64,000 nucleotides of DNA from Chryseobacterium pennipullorum (lineage in GTDB: Bacteria; Bacteroidota; Bacteroidia; Flavobacteriales; Weeksellaceae). Location of the stretch: contig NZ_QNVV01000015.1 of NCBI RefSeq assembly GCF_003384725.1, positions 54,868 to 118,867 on the forward strand. The letters are read 5' to 3'. Under the pieces are notes generated by a model, which did no database searches, was not told the origin of the DNA, and worked only from the letters and a program-made list of their open reading frames with translations. Below, one piece after another: positions 27,027 to 35,148 of the stretch; within the stretch, counting starts at the first letter, position 1, and each line of letters begins with the position of its first letter. The translations under genes were made by a program, and so were the position numbers.

Positions 27027-28805
27027 CTAATAATTTCCTTTGTTGATATAATGAGCAGCCACCTTTTCAGTTAATGCCACTACATTAGGATGATTTGTAT
27101 ATTTTGTAAACCTTCTCAATCCTGAAAGCATCATTCTCTGCTCATCACCTTCAGCAAAAGAAATAATTCCTTCTTTAGCAGCCACAATGATTTTTTCAAC
27201 GGCTTTATAAAGGTTCAGCTGAGCCATAGCTGCTTCTACAGAATCAGGAGAGAAATGTTTTTCAGCTCTTAGTACTGCCGATTCTGCCATGTAGATCTGA
27301 TTAAGGATCTCCGATGCATTAAGCAATAAATGCTGTTGTTTTTCGATATCCATCATATATTTCTGAAGAGCGGCTCCTGAAACCATAAGGAATACCTTCT
27401 TAAGATTAGCGATGATCGCTTTTTCCTCACTCATGAACTCTGAGTAGTCAGGAACTTCAAATGAAGGGATTCCCATCAACTCTTTGCTGATTGCCATTGC
27501 AGGAGATAAAAGATCTAATTCTCCTTTCATTGCTCTCTTGATCAGCATTCCTACCGCCAATAACCTGTTGATTTCGTTTGTACCTTCATAAATTCTACCA
27601 ATTCTGGCATCTCTCCATGCAGATTCCATCGGGGTATCTTCTGAGAATCCCATTCCGCCATAAATCTGGATTCCTTCATCAGCTGTATTTTGAGTAAGAT
27701 CAGAAACGAAAACTTTAAGGATTGACGCTTCTACTGCAAATTCTTCAACACCTTTTAATTCAGCCTGTTGATGGTCCATGCCGCCAGCGACTAATTCTGC
27801 AATTTTATCTTCAACATTTTTTGCTAAACGGTAAGAACCCGCTTCACTTACAAAAACTCCGGTTGACATTTCTGCAATTTTCTTTCTGATGGCTCCGAAA
27901 GTAGAAATTGAAACACCAAACTGCTTTCTTTCATTTGAATATTGAATGGAATGGTTTAAAATTCTTCTTTGTCCATCAAGGTTTGCAGCTGCTAATTTAA
28001 TTCTACCAACATTCAATGCGTTCAAAGCGATCTTGAAACCGTTATTTCTTTCGCCTAACATATTTTCAACAGGAACTTTCATATCATTGAAGAAAACCTG
28101 ACGGGTAGAAGAGGAACGAATACCTAATTTATGCTCTTCTTCACCAAATGTTAAACTGTCCGGATTTTCTAATTCTGAACGGTTGATCACAAAACCGGTG
28201 ATGTTTTTATCATCATCAATTTTTGCAAATAATGTGAAAGTATCTGCAAAACCGGCATTGGAAATCCACATTTTTTGTCCATTGATGATATAATGTTTTC
28301 CATCTTCAGACAATTTTGCTCTTGTTTTTCCTGAGTTGGCATCAGATCCTGCATCCGGCTCAGTCAAACAATAGGCTCCGAATTTTGTTCCTGTAGCTAA
28401 ATCCGGAAGGTATTTCTTTTTCAATTCTTCACTTCCGTAAAGGAGAGTAGGAAGAGTTCCAATTCCCGTATGTGCCCCATAAGCTGTTGCTAATGAGCCA
28501 TTTCCTCCGGAAACATAGTCGCAAGCCAACATTGTACTCACAAATCCCATTCCCAAACCGCCATATTCTTCTGGAACGGTGATTCCTAACAGTCCCATTT
28601 CCCCTAATTTACGCATTGTTTCTTCTGTCAATGCATAATCTTTTTTCTCAAAACGATCATGTTGTGGAATAACTTCTCTGTCAATAAATTCTTTAGCAGA
28701 ATCACGAAGCATCTTCTGTTCCTCGTTCAGCTCTTCAAGACTGAAAATTTCGTTTGCAGGAATTTGTTTAATTAGGAATTCCCCACCTTTAAGTATATTG
28801 CTCAT
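27027..28805 (-). CDS. Acyl-CoA dehydrogenase (VLCAD-like, with C-terminal extension)
   Basis: A 592-residue FAD enzyme that makes the first double bond in fatty acyl-CoA. Family motifs are clear: GLLGITVPEEYGGLGM, CLTEPDAGSDA, GQKMWISNAGFAD, the R.FGVSISTFGAIR dimer and FAD region, the IQIYGGMGFSEDTPMES block, and YEGTNEINR with the catalytic-type Glu. The roughly 150 residues after the ACAD core resemble the C-terminal extension of very-long-chain enzymes. It is the last gene of the minus-strand operon with the hydratase/dehydrogenase and thiolase. The electron acceptor would be ETF, which is not in the window. Confidence 0.95.
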   Translation of the reverse strand: MSNILKGGEFLIKQIPANEIFSLEELNEEQKMLRDSAKEFIDREVIPQHDRFEKKDYALTEETMRKLGEMGLLGITVPEEYGGLGMGFVSTMLACDYVSGGNGSLATAYGAHTGIGTLPTLLYGSEELKKKYLPDLATGTKFGAYCLTEPDAGSDANSGKTRAKLSEDGKHYIINGQKMWISNAGFADTFTLFAKIDDDKNITGFVINRSELENPDSLTFGEEEHKLGIRSSSTRQVFFNDMKVPVENMLGERNNGFKIALNALNVGRIKLAAANLDGQRRILNHSIQYSNERKQFGVSISTFGAIRKKIAEMSTGVFVSEAGSYRLAKNVEDKIAELVAGGMDHQQAELKGVEEFAVEASILKVFVSDLTQNTADEGIQIYGGMGFSEDTPMESAWRDARIGRIYEGTNEINRLLAVGMLIKRAMKGELDLLSPAMAISKELMGIPSFEVPDYSEFMSEEKAIIANLKKVFLMVSGAALQKYMMDIEKQQHLLLNASEILNQIYMAESAVLRAEKHFSPDSVEAAMAQLNLYKAVEKIIVAAKEGIISFAEGDEQRMMLSGLRRFTKYTNHPNVVALTEKVAAHYINKGNY

Positions 28806-28858
28806 TTGTTATTATTTTAAATTTTAGATTAAAGAACAAAGAGAAAAGAATAAAGACT

Positions 28859-29215
28859 TTATAGTACTAAATTTCTTTGAAAGCCAGATATCATTCTCTG
28901 TAGTTCTGTTATTTTATTTTCTAGTTTTTCAGTTTTAGACATTTCAAAATAGTCTCTATTTCCTGAAATTATAATTTGAGTTTGCAATTCATAAAGAGAA
29001 CCCAGACTTATTTCTAAAAACCGGTTAAAGTCTTTATTAGAACTTCTACTAGATCCCTCAGCAATATTTGAAGCGACTGAAACCACACACCTTCTAATTT
29101 GAGATTTCAGCCCGAACTCCTCATTTTTCTGAAAACTGTCAGTAGCTACATAAACTTCATCAGCTAATTCAATGGAAAGTTTCCAGATATTTAGATGCTT
29201 GAAATTATGTTTCAT
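28859..29215 (-). CDS. Four-helix-bundle protein (S23 / 23S rRNA intervening-sequence family)
   Basis: A 118-residue protein. The signature is plain: a start with FKHLNIWKLSIELADEVY, then GLKSQIRRCVVSVASNIAEGSSR, followed by F.RFLEISLGSLYELQTQ. Members occur inside 23S rRNA intervening sequences and as stand-alone genes. Their function is not established. Here it sits between the thiolase and acyl-CoA dehydrogenase genes. Purine-rich stretches that resemble each other in inverted form (28830-28855 and 29219-29250) flank it. This suggests that the gene came in as a unit into the operon. Confidence 0.9.
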   Translation of the reverse strand: MKHNFKHLNIWKLSIELADEVYVATDSFQKNEEFGLKSQIRRCVVSVASNIAEGSSRSSNKDFNRFLEISLGSLYELQTQIIISGNRDYFEMSKTEKLENKITELQRMISGFQRNLVL

Positions 29216-29255
29216 CTAGTTCTTTTCTCTTTATTCTTTGCTCTTTTAGTCTATT

Positions 29256-30434
29256 CTATAATAGTTCAAAAATAGAAGCTGCTCCCTGTCCGGTTCCCAC
29301 ACACATAGAAACCATTCCGTATTTATTGCCACGCTTTCTCATCTCGTCAAGAAGCTGAACCGTTAATTTCGTTCCGGTACATCCAAGAGGGTGACCCAAA
29401 GCGATGGCTCCTCCGTTTACATTTAGAATATCTGGATTTAAGCCTAATTCTTTTTTGATGGCAACAGATTGAGAAGCGAAAGCCTCATTAAGCTCGATAA
29501 GTTCGATATCCTTTAATTCCAGCCCTGCCTGTTTTAAAGCTTTAGGAATAGCGTAGATAGGTCCCATACCCATGATTCTTGGCTCCAATCCAGCTGCAGC
29601 ATAAGCAACTAATCTTGCTTCAGGCTCCAAACCTAATTCTTTTACCATTTCTTCACTCATTACCATGACAAAGGCAGCTCCATCACTCATCTGAGAAGAG
29701 TTTCCGGCTGTTACGCTTCCTCCATTGGCAAATACAGGTCTTAACTTAGCAAGACCTTGCAAAGAAGTATCTGCTCGTGGACCTTCATCTACAGAAAAAT
29801 CAAACTTTTTAGTCTGCATTTTCTGATTTTCGTCCAGGAAATTATATTCTACAGGAATAGGGACTATCTGGTTGGCAAATTTCCCCTCCTGATTTGCTTT
29901 TAAAGCTTTCATATGTGACTCAAAAGCAAACTGATCCTGTTCTTCTCTTGTAATATTATATTGTTTAGCTACTTCCTCTGCAGTATATCCCATTCCCCAA
30001 TAATAATCAGGATTGGTTTTTGCGATATCTGTTTCAGGAACCGGCTTATACCCTCCCATTGGGATGTACGACATAGACTCTGTACCTCCGGCAATAATAC
30101 AGTCAGCCATTCCAGCCTGTATTTTTGCAGAAGCAATAGCAATAGCCTCACTTCCGGAAGCACAATATCTGTTGACCGTTACGCCCGGAACTTTGTCCGT
30201 GTTCAGTCCCATTAAAGAGATCAAACGGGCAACGTTAAGACCTTGCTCTGCTTCAGGCATTGCATTTCCTACGATAAGGTCATCAATTCTGTTTTTATCC
30301 AGTTGTGGAAGCTCTGCCATCAATTTTTCAATAACAGTAGCTGCCATGACGTCAGGACGAGTAAAGCGCAGGGAACCTTTTGGTGCTTTTCCTACTGCTG
30401 ATCTGAATCCTTTTACGATGTATGCTGTTTTCAT
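29256..30434 (-). CDS. fadA: Acetyl-CoA C-acyltransferase (thiolase)
   Basis: A 392-residue enzyme that cleaves 3-ketoacyl-CoA with CoA, the last step of beta-oxidation. The active-site residues are visible: C91 in VNRYCASGSEA, H348 in ALGHPLGCTG, and C378 in SMCVGTGQGA. The length is normal for the family. It sits in the same minus-strand unit as the fused hydratase/dehydrogenase (separated by the transposase-like gene) and the acyl-CoA dehydrogenase. A biosynthetic thiolase is possible, but the operon supports the degradative role. Confidence 0.95.
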   Translation of the reverse strand: MKTAYIVKGFRSAVGKAPKGSLRFTRPDVMAATVIEKLMAELPQLDKNRIDDLIVGNAMPEAEQGLNVARLISLMGLNTDKVPGVTVNRYCASGSEAIAIASAKIQAGMADCIIAGGTESMSYIPMGGYKPVPETDIAKTNPDYYWGMGYTAEEVAKQYNITREEQDQFAFESHMKALKANQEGKFANQIVPIPVEYNFLDENQKMQTKKFDFSVDEGPRADTSLQGLAKLRPVFANGGSVTAGNSSQMSDGAAFVMVMSEEMVKELGLEPEARLVAYAAAGLEPRIMGMGPIYAIPKALKQAGLELKDIELIELNEAFASQSVAIKKELGLNPDILNVNGGAIALGHPLGCTGTKLTVQLLDEMRKRGNKYGMVSMCVGTGQGAASIFELL

Positions 30435-30468
30435 TTTTTGTTTAATTAAATTGTTTTTGAAAGATTTT

Positions 30469-30492
30469 GCCTCGTAGAGGTAAACTGTTTAT
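30469..30492 (+). repeat. REP-like hairpin, left outer
   Basis: A 24-nt unit: GCCTC-GTA-GAGGT hairpin followed by AAACTGTTTAT. It is the first of four related units framing the RAYT gene. Confidence 0.7.
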
Positions 30493-30519
30493 AGCTTATG
30501 TTGTTTTGCAATTTGTGGA

Positions 30520-30543
30520 GCTCCAGAGGAGCGACCTGTTAAT
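30520..30543 (+). repeat. REP-like hairpin, left inner
   Basis: A 24-nt unit: GCTCC-AGA-GGAGC hairpin followed by GACCTGTTAAT. It overlaps the 3' end of the RAYT coding sequence. Confidence 0.75.
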
Positions 30544-31003
30544 TTTCAATCCATTCAAATACATATTTCGGATCATATTCAATTTCAAATTTTTCCAGAA
30601 AATCAAAATATTCTTCTCTGAATGTTTTCTTTTTATGATGGTCTTCCTGGTTTAAAATATATTTTACAACCGTATCAACGCTGCTTTTAGAATAAGAAAA
30701 AGCTCCATATCCTTCCTGCCAATTGAATTTTCCATCCATCCATTTTTTTTCATTAATGAATTTTGAAGAACCGGCTTTAATATCTCTTACTAAATCTGAA
30801 ATTGAAACTGTGGGATTCATACTTACAAGAATGTGCACATGATCAGGCATTGCAAAAACTGCGAATAATTTTTGATTTCTATTGGAAACGATACCTGTAA
30901 TCAATTTATGTAATTCTTCCCTGTTTTCTCTTGAAATCAGATTTTGTCTTCCTTTGACTGCGAAAACAATTTGAATATAAATTTGGGTATATGTGTTTGC
31001 CAT
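30539..31003 (-). CDS. REP-associated tyrosine transposase (RAYT, IS200-like TnpA)
   Basis: A 154-residue Y1 transposase-like protein. The HUH motif is in MPDHVHILV, and the catalytic Tyr candidate lies in the Y.....VDTVVKYILNQEDHH helix near 115. The family nicks single-stranded DNA at REP hairpins and is usually a single domesticated copy. The inner 24-nt hairpins touch both gene ends: one overlaps the stop and one lies just before the start. Outer copies lie about 30 bp further out on each side. The gene stands in the middle of the beta-oxidation operon between thiolase and the fused enzyme. Whether it is still active cannot be told. Confidence 0.93.
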   Translation of the reverse strand: MANTYTQIYIQIVFAVKGRQNLISRENREELHKLITGIVSNRNQKLFAVFAMPDHVHILVSMNPTVSISDLVRDIKAGSSKFINEKKWMDGKFNWQEGYGAFSYSKSSVDTVVKYILNQEDHHKKKTFREEYFDFLEKFEIEYDPKYVFEWIEN

Positions 31004-31007
31004 AAAA

Positions 31008-31031
31008 ATTAACAGGTCGCCTCTAGGAGGC
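31008..31031 (-). repeat. REP-like hairpin, right inner
   Basis: On the minus strand this reads GCCTC-CTA-GAGGC followed by GACCTGTTAAT, the inverse of the left inner copy. It begins 5 bp before the RAYT start codon. Confidence 0.75.
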
Positions 31032-31060
31032 TTTCTGATTTTTAAAATTATTCAATCGCT

Positions 31061-31084
31061 ATTAACAGTTCGCTCCTACGGAGC
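31061..31084 (-). repeat. REP-like hairpin, right outer
   Basis: On the minus strand this reads GCTCC-GTA-GGAGC followed by GAACTGTTAAT. It shares the GTA loop and AACTGTT tail with the left outer copy. Confidence 0.7.
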
Positions 31085-31090
31085 TCGCCG

Positions 31091-33496
31091 TTAGTTTCTC
31101 AACGGCTTCCCATTTTGTAACATATACTGAATTCGCTCCAGAGTTTTTCTCTCACCGCAAAGCTGAAGGAAAGTTTCTCTTTCAAGGTTCAACAGATATT
31201 GTTCTGTAACGACTGTCGGTTCAGATAAGTTTCCGCCTACCATAACGTTGGCTAGCTTATCTGCAATTTTCTTGTCGTGTTCAGAAATGTATTTTCCTGT
31301 TAACATTTGATCTGTCCCTACATAGAACATCCCTAAAGCGTCCTTACCCAGAACTTTTACTCTTTGCTCAATCGGTTGAGTATAGCCTTGCTCTGCCAAT
31401 AGTTTTGCTACTTTTTTGGCTTCTGCAATCTGTCTGTTTTTGCTTACGGAAACGATATCTTTTCCTTTTTCCAGGATTCCCATATCGTAAGCTTCGTAGG
31501 CTGAAGTGGCTACTTTACCCATTGCTATATTCATGAAAGCGTCACGGAGACGGTTGTTTTTAACGTCATCATTATGGAATTCCCTTGATGTTCTTAGGGT
31601 AAGTTCTTTCGTACCACCACCACCAGGGATTACACCCACGCCGGTTTCTACCAGTCCGATATAGGTTTCTGCTGCTGCAACAACTCTATCAGCATGCATG
31701 GTCATTTCGCAGCCGCCTCCTAAAGTCATTCCATGGGGAGCAACGACTACCGGGATAGAGGAATAGCGCACTCTCATCATTGACTTCTGGAAATAGGCAA
31801 TTGCCATATTTAAGTCATCCCAATCCTGTTCGATAGCCATCATCAGGATCATGGCAAGGTTTGCTCCTACTGAGAAATTGGTTCCCTGATTTCCGACAAC
31901 CAATCCGTCATATTCTTTTTCTGCAAGATCGATAGCTCTGTTAAGACCGTCCAAAACTTCACCTCCCAGAGAGTTCATTTTAGAGCGGATTTCAAAGTTG
32001 ATAATTCCGTCTCCAAGATCTTCGATAGCAGCACCCGAGTTACTCCAGAGTGTTTTGTTCTTTCTGATATTGTCCAGGATAATGAAAGCGTCCTGTCCAG
32101 GGATATTATTATAGTTTCCTGAGTTTTTATCGTAGTAGATGCTTTGTCCTTCATCATTTACTTTATAGAAGGTTTCTCCTTTTTCAGCAAGCGCTTTTGC
32201 CCAATCTGAAACTTCGTATCCTGCATCTTTTGCCAGTTCGATACCTTTTGCTACCCCTACGGCATCCCAGATTTCGAACGGTCCGTTTTCCCATCCGAAT
32301 CCTGCTCTCATGGCGTCGTCAATTTTATAAACTTCGTCAGAAATTTCTGGTACTTTATGGGAAACATAGGCAAACAGGGCTCCTAATGATTTTCTATACA
32401 GTTCACCGGCTTTGTCCTTACCTACAATTAATACTTTGAATCTGTCAATTGGTTTATCAATCGATTTGGTTAATTCCAGGGTAGGGAATGATGATTTTCC
32501 CTGAAGCTCATACTCTAAAGTATCAAGGTTAAGGCCGTGAATTTCAGACTTTCCATCTGCCTTTTTCACTTTTTTATAGAAACCTTGCTCGGTTTTGGAA
32601 CCCAGCCATTTATTATCCATCATGGTCTGGATATAAGGAGGGAGAGCAAAGACATCATTAAAATCATTGGCTTCTGCGCCGCTTTGGCGTACACCGTTGG
32701 CTACCATTACCAAGGTATCCAGACCTACAACATCAGCAGTTCTGAACGTTGCAGATTTCGGACGTCCGATAACGGGACCGGTCAGCTTATCTACATCAGA
32801 AACGGTAAGCCCCAGTTTCTGCACATTATGCAGAAGATCCATCATCGAGAATACTCCGATTCTGTTGGCGATGAATGCGGGAGTATCTTTTGCTAAAACG
32901 GTTGTTTTTCCAAGGAATTTTGCCCCGTAATTCATATAGAAATCAATGATTTCAGGGTCAGTATCCTGGGTAGGGATAATTTCTAAAAGAGGAAGATATC
33001 TTACCGGGTTGAAAAAGTGTGTTCCTGCAAAATATTTTTTAAAATCATCACTTCTTCCTTCTGTTAACAAATGAATTGGAATACCAGAAGTATTGGAAGA
33101 TATCAATGTTCCCGGCTTTCTGAACTGTTCTATTTTTTCATAGACCGATTTTTTAATATCAAGTCTTTCAACGACAACTTCAATAATCCAGTCCGTATTT
33201 TTTATTTTCTGTAAGTCATCATCAAAGTTTCCAACTTTGATTCGATCTGCAAACTTAGGTGAATAAAGAAGTGCAGGACTCGCTTTTTTAAGTTTTTCAA
33301 AGTTTTCGGAAGCGATTCTGTTTCTTACTGCCTTGTCATCTTTGGTCAAACCTTTTTTCTGTTCAGCTTCAGTCAGTTCAAAAGGAACAATGTCTAATAA
33401 TGACACCTCCACACCAATATTGGCGAAGTGGGCTGCGATACCGCTTCCCATAATTCCTGAACCAAGAACCGTTACGTGTTTGATTCTTCTTTTCAT
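31091..33496 (-). CDS. 3-hydroxyacyl-CoA dehydrogenase / enoyl-CoA hydratase fusion (FadN-like)
   Basis: An 801-residue bifunctional beta-oxidation enzyme. The N-terminal half binds NAD through GSGIMGSGIA (12-21) and has the catalytic-type His in GTHFFNPVRYLPLLEI. A helical dimer domain follows. The C-terminal half is a crotonase fold with NFSVGANLAMI forming the oxyanion region, then GGGCEMTMHADRVV, and LVETGVGVIPGGGG with the acid residue. This order (dehydrogenase first) is that of FadN, the reverse of E. coli FadB. It begins 9 bp after marR stops, so the two are one transcript. Confidence 0.95.
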   Translation of the reverse strand: MKRRIKHVTVLGSGIMGSGIAAHFANIGVEVSLLDIVPFELTEAEQKKGLTKDDKAVRNRIASENFEKLKKASPALLYSPKFADRIKVGNFDDDLQKIKNTDWIIEVVVERLDIKKSVYEKIEQFRKPGTLISSNTSGIPIHLLTEGRSDDFKKYFAGTHFFNPVRYLPLLEIIPTQDTDPEIIDFYMNYGAKFLGKTTVLAKDTPAFIANRIGVFSMMDLLHNVQKLGLTVSDVDKLTGPVIGRPKSATFRTADVVGLDTLVMVANGVRQSGAEANDFNDVFALPPYIQTMMDNKWLGSKTEQGFYKKVKKADGKSEIHGLNLDTLEYELQGKSSFPTLELTKSIDKPIDRFKVLIVGKDKAGELYRKSLGALFAYVSHKVPEISDEVYKIDDAMRAGFGWENGPFEIWDAVGVAKGIELAKDAGYEVSDWAKALAEKGETFYKVNDEGQSIYYDKNSGNYNNIPGQDAFIILDNIRKNKTLWSNSGAAIEDLGDGIINFEIRSKMNSLGGEVLDGLNRAIDLAEKEYDGLVVGNQGTNFSVGANLAMILMMAIEQDWDDLNMAIAYFQKSMMRVRYSSIPVVVAPHGMTLGGGCEMTMHADRVVAAAETYIGLVETGVGVIPGGGGTKELTLRTSREFHNDDVKNNRLRDAFMNIAMGKVATSAYEAYDMGILEKGKDIVSVSKNRQIAEAKKVAKLLAEQGYTQPIEQRVKVLGKDALGMFYVGTDQMLTGKYISEHDKKIADKLANVMVGGNLSEPTVVTEQYLLNLERETFLQLCGERKTLERIQYMLQNGKPLRN

Positions 33497-33505
33497 TATA
33501 ATAAT

Positions 33506-33961
33506 TTATTTTCTGTTATTTAATAATTCGTTTGCAATTTTCATGATCTCAGTCATCACATCCTTGAACGTTTCCATTTTCTCTGGAGCAATTTTTTCCA
33601 TCACCTTTTTATTAAAGTTGACAACGACCTCCTTAGACATGTTTCTGGAATTTAATCCTTTATCAGTAAGCTTAATGATGACCTCCCGTTTGTCTGTGGT
33701 CGTTTTTTCCTTATAGATATAGCCGTTATCCTCAAGAAGCTTGATGATTCTCGTTAAAGAGGTGGGTTCTATAGCCATCTTGGGACCAAGATTGGTACTT
33801 CGGGTTCCTTCTTTGGGATCTATTTTCAGAAGGGTGAGGGCTTGCACTGCTGTGGAATCATGTTCCTGAGCCAGTTCTGTATACATTTTTGAAACAGCCA
33901 GCCAGGTCTGTTTTAAAATTAAATCTACGTTTTCTATTTTCTCTCTGTTATTATCCATCAT
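33506..33961 (-). CDS. MarR-family regulator of the beta-oxidation operon
   Basis: A 151-residue winged-helix repressor. The ATG at 33961 (MMDNN...) is chosen because the longer frame would need a TTG start that overlaps the TAAATTTG promoter element. MarR features are the helix pair PTSLTRIIKLLEDNGYIYKEK and the wing TTTDKREVIIKLTDKG. It is the first gene of the operon and is followed within 9 bp by the dehydrogenase/hydratase gene. Two large palindromes (33995-34014 and 34078-34097) stand in its promoter region, so autoregulation is likely. The ligand is probably an acyl-CoA or fatty acid, by context only. Confidence 0.9.
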   Translation of the reverse strand: MMDNNREKIENVDLILKQTWLAVSKMYTELAQEHDSTAVQALTLLKIDPKEGTRSTNLGPKMAIEPTSLTRIIKLLEDNGYIYKEKTTTDKREVIIKLTDKGLNSRNMSKEVVVNFNKKVMEKIAPEKMETFKDVMTEIMKIANELLNNRK

Positions 33962-33982
33962 TTTTGCGCTAATGGTTTTACC

Positions 33983-33990
33983 CAAATTTA
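33983..33990 (-). promoter_or_regulatory. -7 promoter element of the marR-led operon
   Basis: TAAATTTG on the minus strand is an exact TAnnTTTG match. It lies 21 bp before the ATG at 33961 and touches the first palindrome, so a bound repressor would block it. Confidence 0.65.
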
Positions 33991-33994
33991 GTAA

Positions 33995-34014
33995 ATATTA
34001 TGCATGCATAGTAT
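33995..34014. promoter_or_regulatory. Palindromic operator 1 (near-perfect)
   Basis: ATATTATGCATGCATAGTAT differs by one base from the perfect palindrome of operator 2. It lies directly upstream of the -7 element. Confidence 0.7.
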
Positions 34015-34077
34015 TTATTAACGTTAAATTTTGTTAACAGATTGACAATAAACAGATTAAATTGTATGATTAGCATA

Positions 34078-34097
34078 ATACTATGCATGCATAGTAT
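34078..34097. promoter_or_regulatory. Palindromic operator 2 (perfect)
   Basis: ATACTATGCATGCATAGTAT is a perfect 20-bp palindrome, centred 83 bp (about eight helical turns) from operator 1. It is probably bound by the MarR regulator; looping between the two sites is possible. Confidence 0.7.
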
Positions 34098-34123
34098 GTG
34101 AAATAATCAAAGAAAATTAGGTA

Positions 34124-35047
34124 TTAATGAATGTTTGTGACTAAATGAATGATTTCTTCAAAAGATTCACATTGGTATTGGGAAGAACCTTTAGTGATGA
34201 TCCAAAAACGGTTCTGAAATTCAAAATTCAGAGCGGAAAGGTCTTTTTGAAAGTTTTTTTGAAGCAGAGAATACAGCATCTCTTTGGGTACCTGCGGAGC
34301 GGAGATGTGTGGGGGGATATAATCGGCATTCATCTGAAACAGGGAAGCATTGGTCAGTTCATCATGCTGAAGTAAAATATCTTCAACAATTCCCGCATAG
34401 AGAGTGGAGTTTTTAATATACCATATTTTATCAGCAAATTCCTTAGCGAGCCTCCAGTCATGCGAAGAAAACAGAATGAGTTTATTTTGGTCCTTCGCCA
34501 GTTTTCTCAGTGTTTTTAAGATAATGATTTTATTTTTCTCATCCAGATGGGTCGTTGGTTCATCCAGAATGATGACAGGGGAGTTCTGAGTAATGGCCCG
34601 TCCTATCAATGCTTTTTGAAGATTGCCGTCTGAAAGATTTTTTAGAAGTGTATACCTGTATTCGTTAAGGTCCAGCTCTTCTATTATATGAGCCACCTCT
34701 TCACGGTCTTCTTTCTTGAGTTCAAAATAAAAAGGGTAGTAGATGTATTTCCCTAGAGAAATAAGATCTTCCACGGTATAATGCTGCGGAATAACCGACT
34801 TTGAAAAGACAATTGCAATATTCTCTGCAATTTCTTTTACAGAAAGGTTTTTTACATTTTTACCATTAATAGCAATTTCTCCATGTATTAAGGGCAGCTG
34901 ATGAAGTATAGATTTGATCAGTGTTGTTTTTCCCACCCCGTTATTACCGATCAGCAGACAAACATCACCAAGTTTCAGATTGGCATTAGCATTTGATACT
35001 AATGTTTTGTTGTAACCGATGTTTGCGTTTTTGATTTCTAGCTGCAT
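34124..35047 (-). CDS. ABC transporter ATPase, iron-chelate / cobalamin type
   Basis: A 307-residue ATPase. The ATG at 35047 is chosen; the longer frame begins with TTG. Walker A is GNNGVGKTTL, the signature is the unusual LSDGN (instead of LSGGQ) and Walker B is VIILDEPTTHLDE, followed by the switch SSHD. The core resembles FecE, BtuD and FhuC. A C-terminal extension of about 80 residues follows the usual end and may be regulatory. The FecCD-type permease gene lies directly upstream on the same strand, so they probably form one importer. No substrate-binding protein is next to them. Confidence 0.88.
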   Translation of the reverse strand: MQLEIKNANIGYNKTLVSNANANLKLGDVCLLIGNNGVGKTTLIKSILHQLPLIHGEIAINGKNVKNLSVKEIAENIAIVFSKSVIPQHYTVEDLISLGKYIYYPFYFELKKEDREEVAHIIEELDLNEYRYTLLKNLSDGNLQKALIGRAITQNSPVIILDEPTTHLDEKNKIIILKTLRKLAKDQNKLILFSSHDWRLAKEFADKIWYIKNSTLYAGIVEDILLQHDELTNASLFQMNADYIPPHISAPQVPKEMLYSLLQKNFQKDLSALNFEFQNRFWIITKGSSQYQCESFEEIIHLVTNIH

Positions 35048-35148
35048 AGGGGCGGTGGTTATACGCAAATGCGTAATATGATTTTACAAAAATAAGATTT
35101 AAATTGAGTTATAAGGAAAACTTGCTGTTTGTTATTCACCAATAACCC

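Noticed and set aside
33962..33985. Longer start for the MarR protein at 33985
   Set aside because: It would need a TTG start that overlaps the promoter -7 element; the ATG at 33961 is the better choice.
35062..35075. Palindrome TACGCAAATGCGTA as an operator before the ABC ATPase gene
   Set aside because: Only 14 bp, one copy, and no regulator gene beside it; too little to call.
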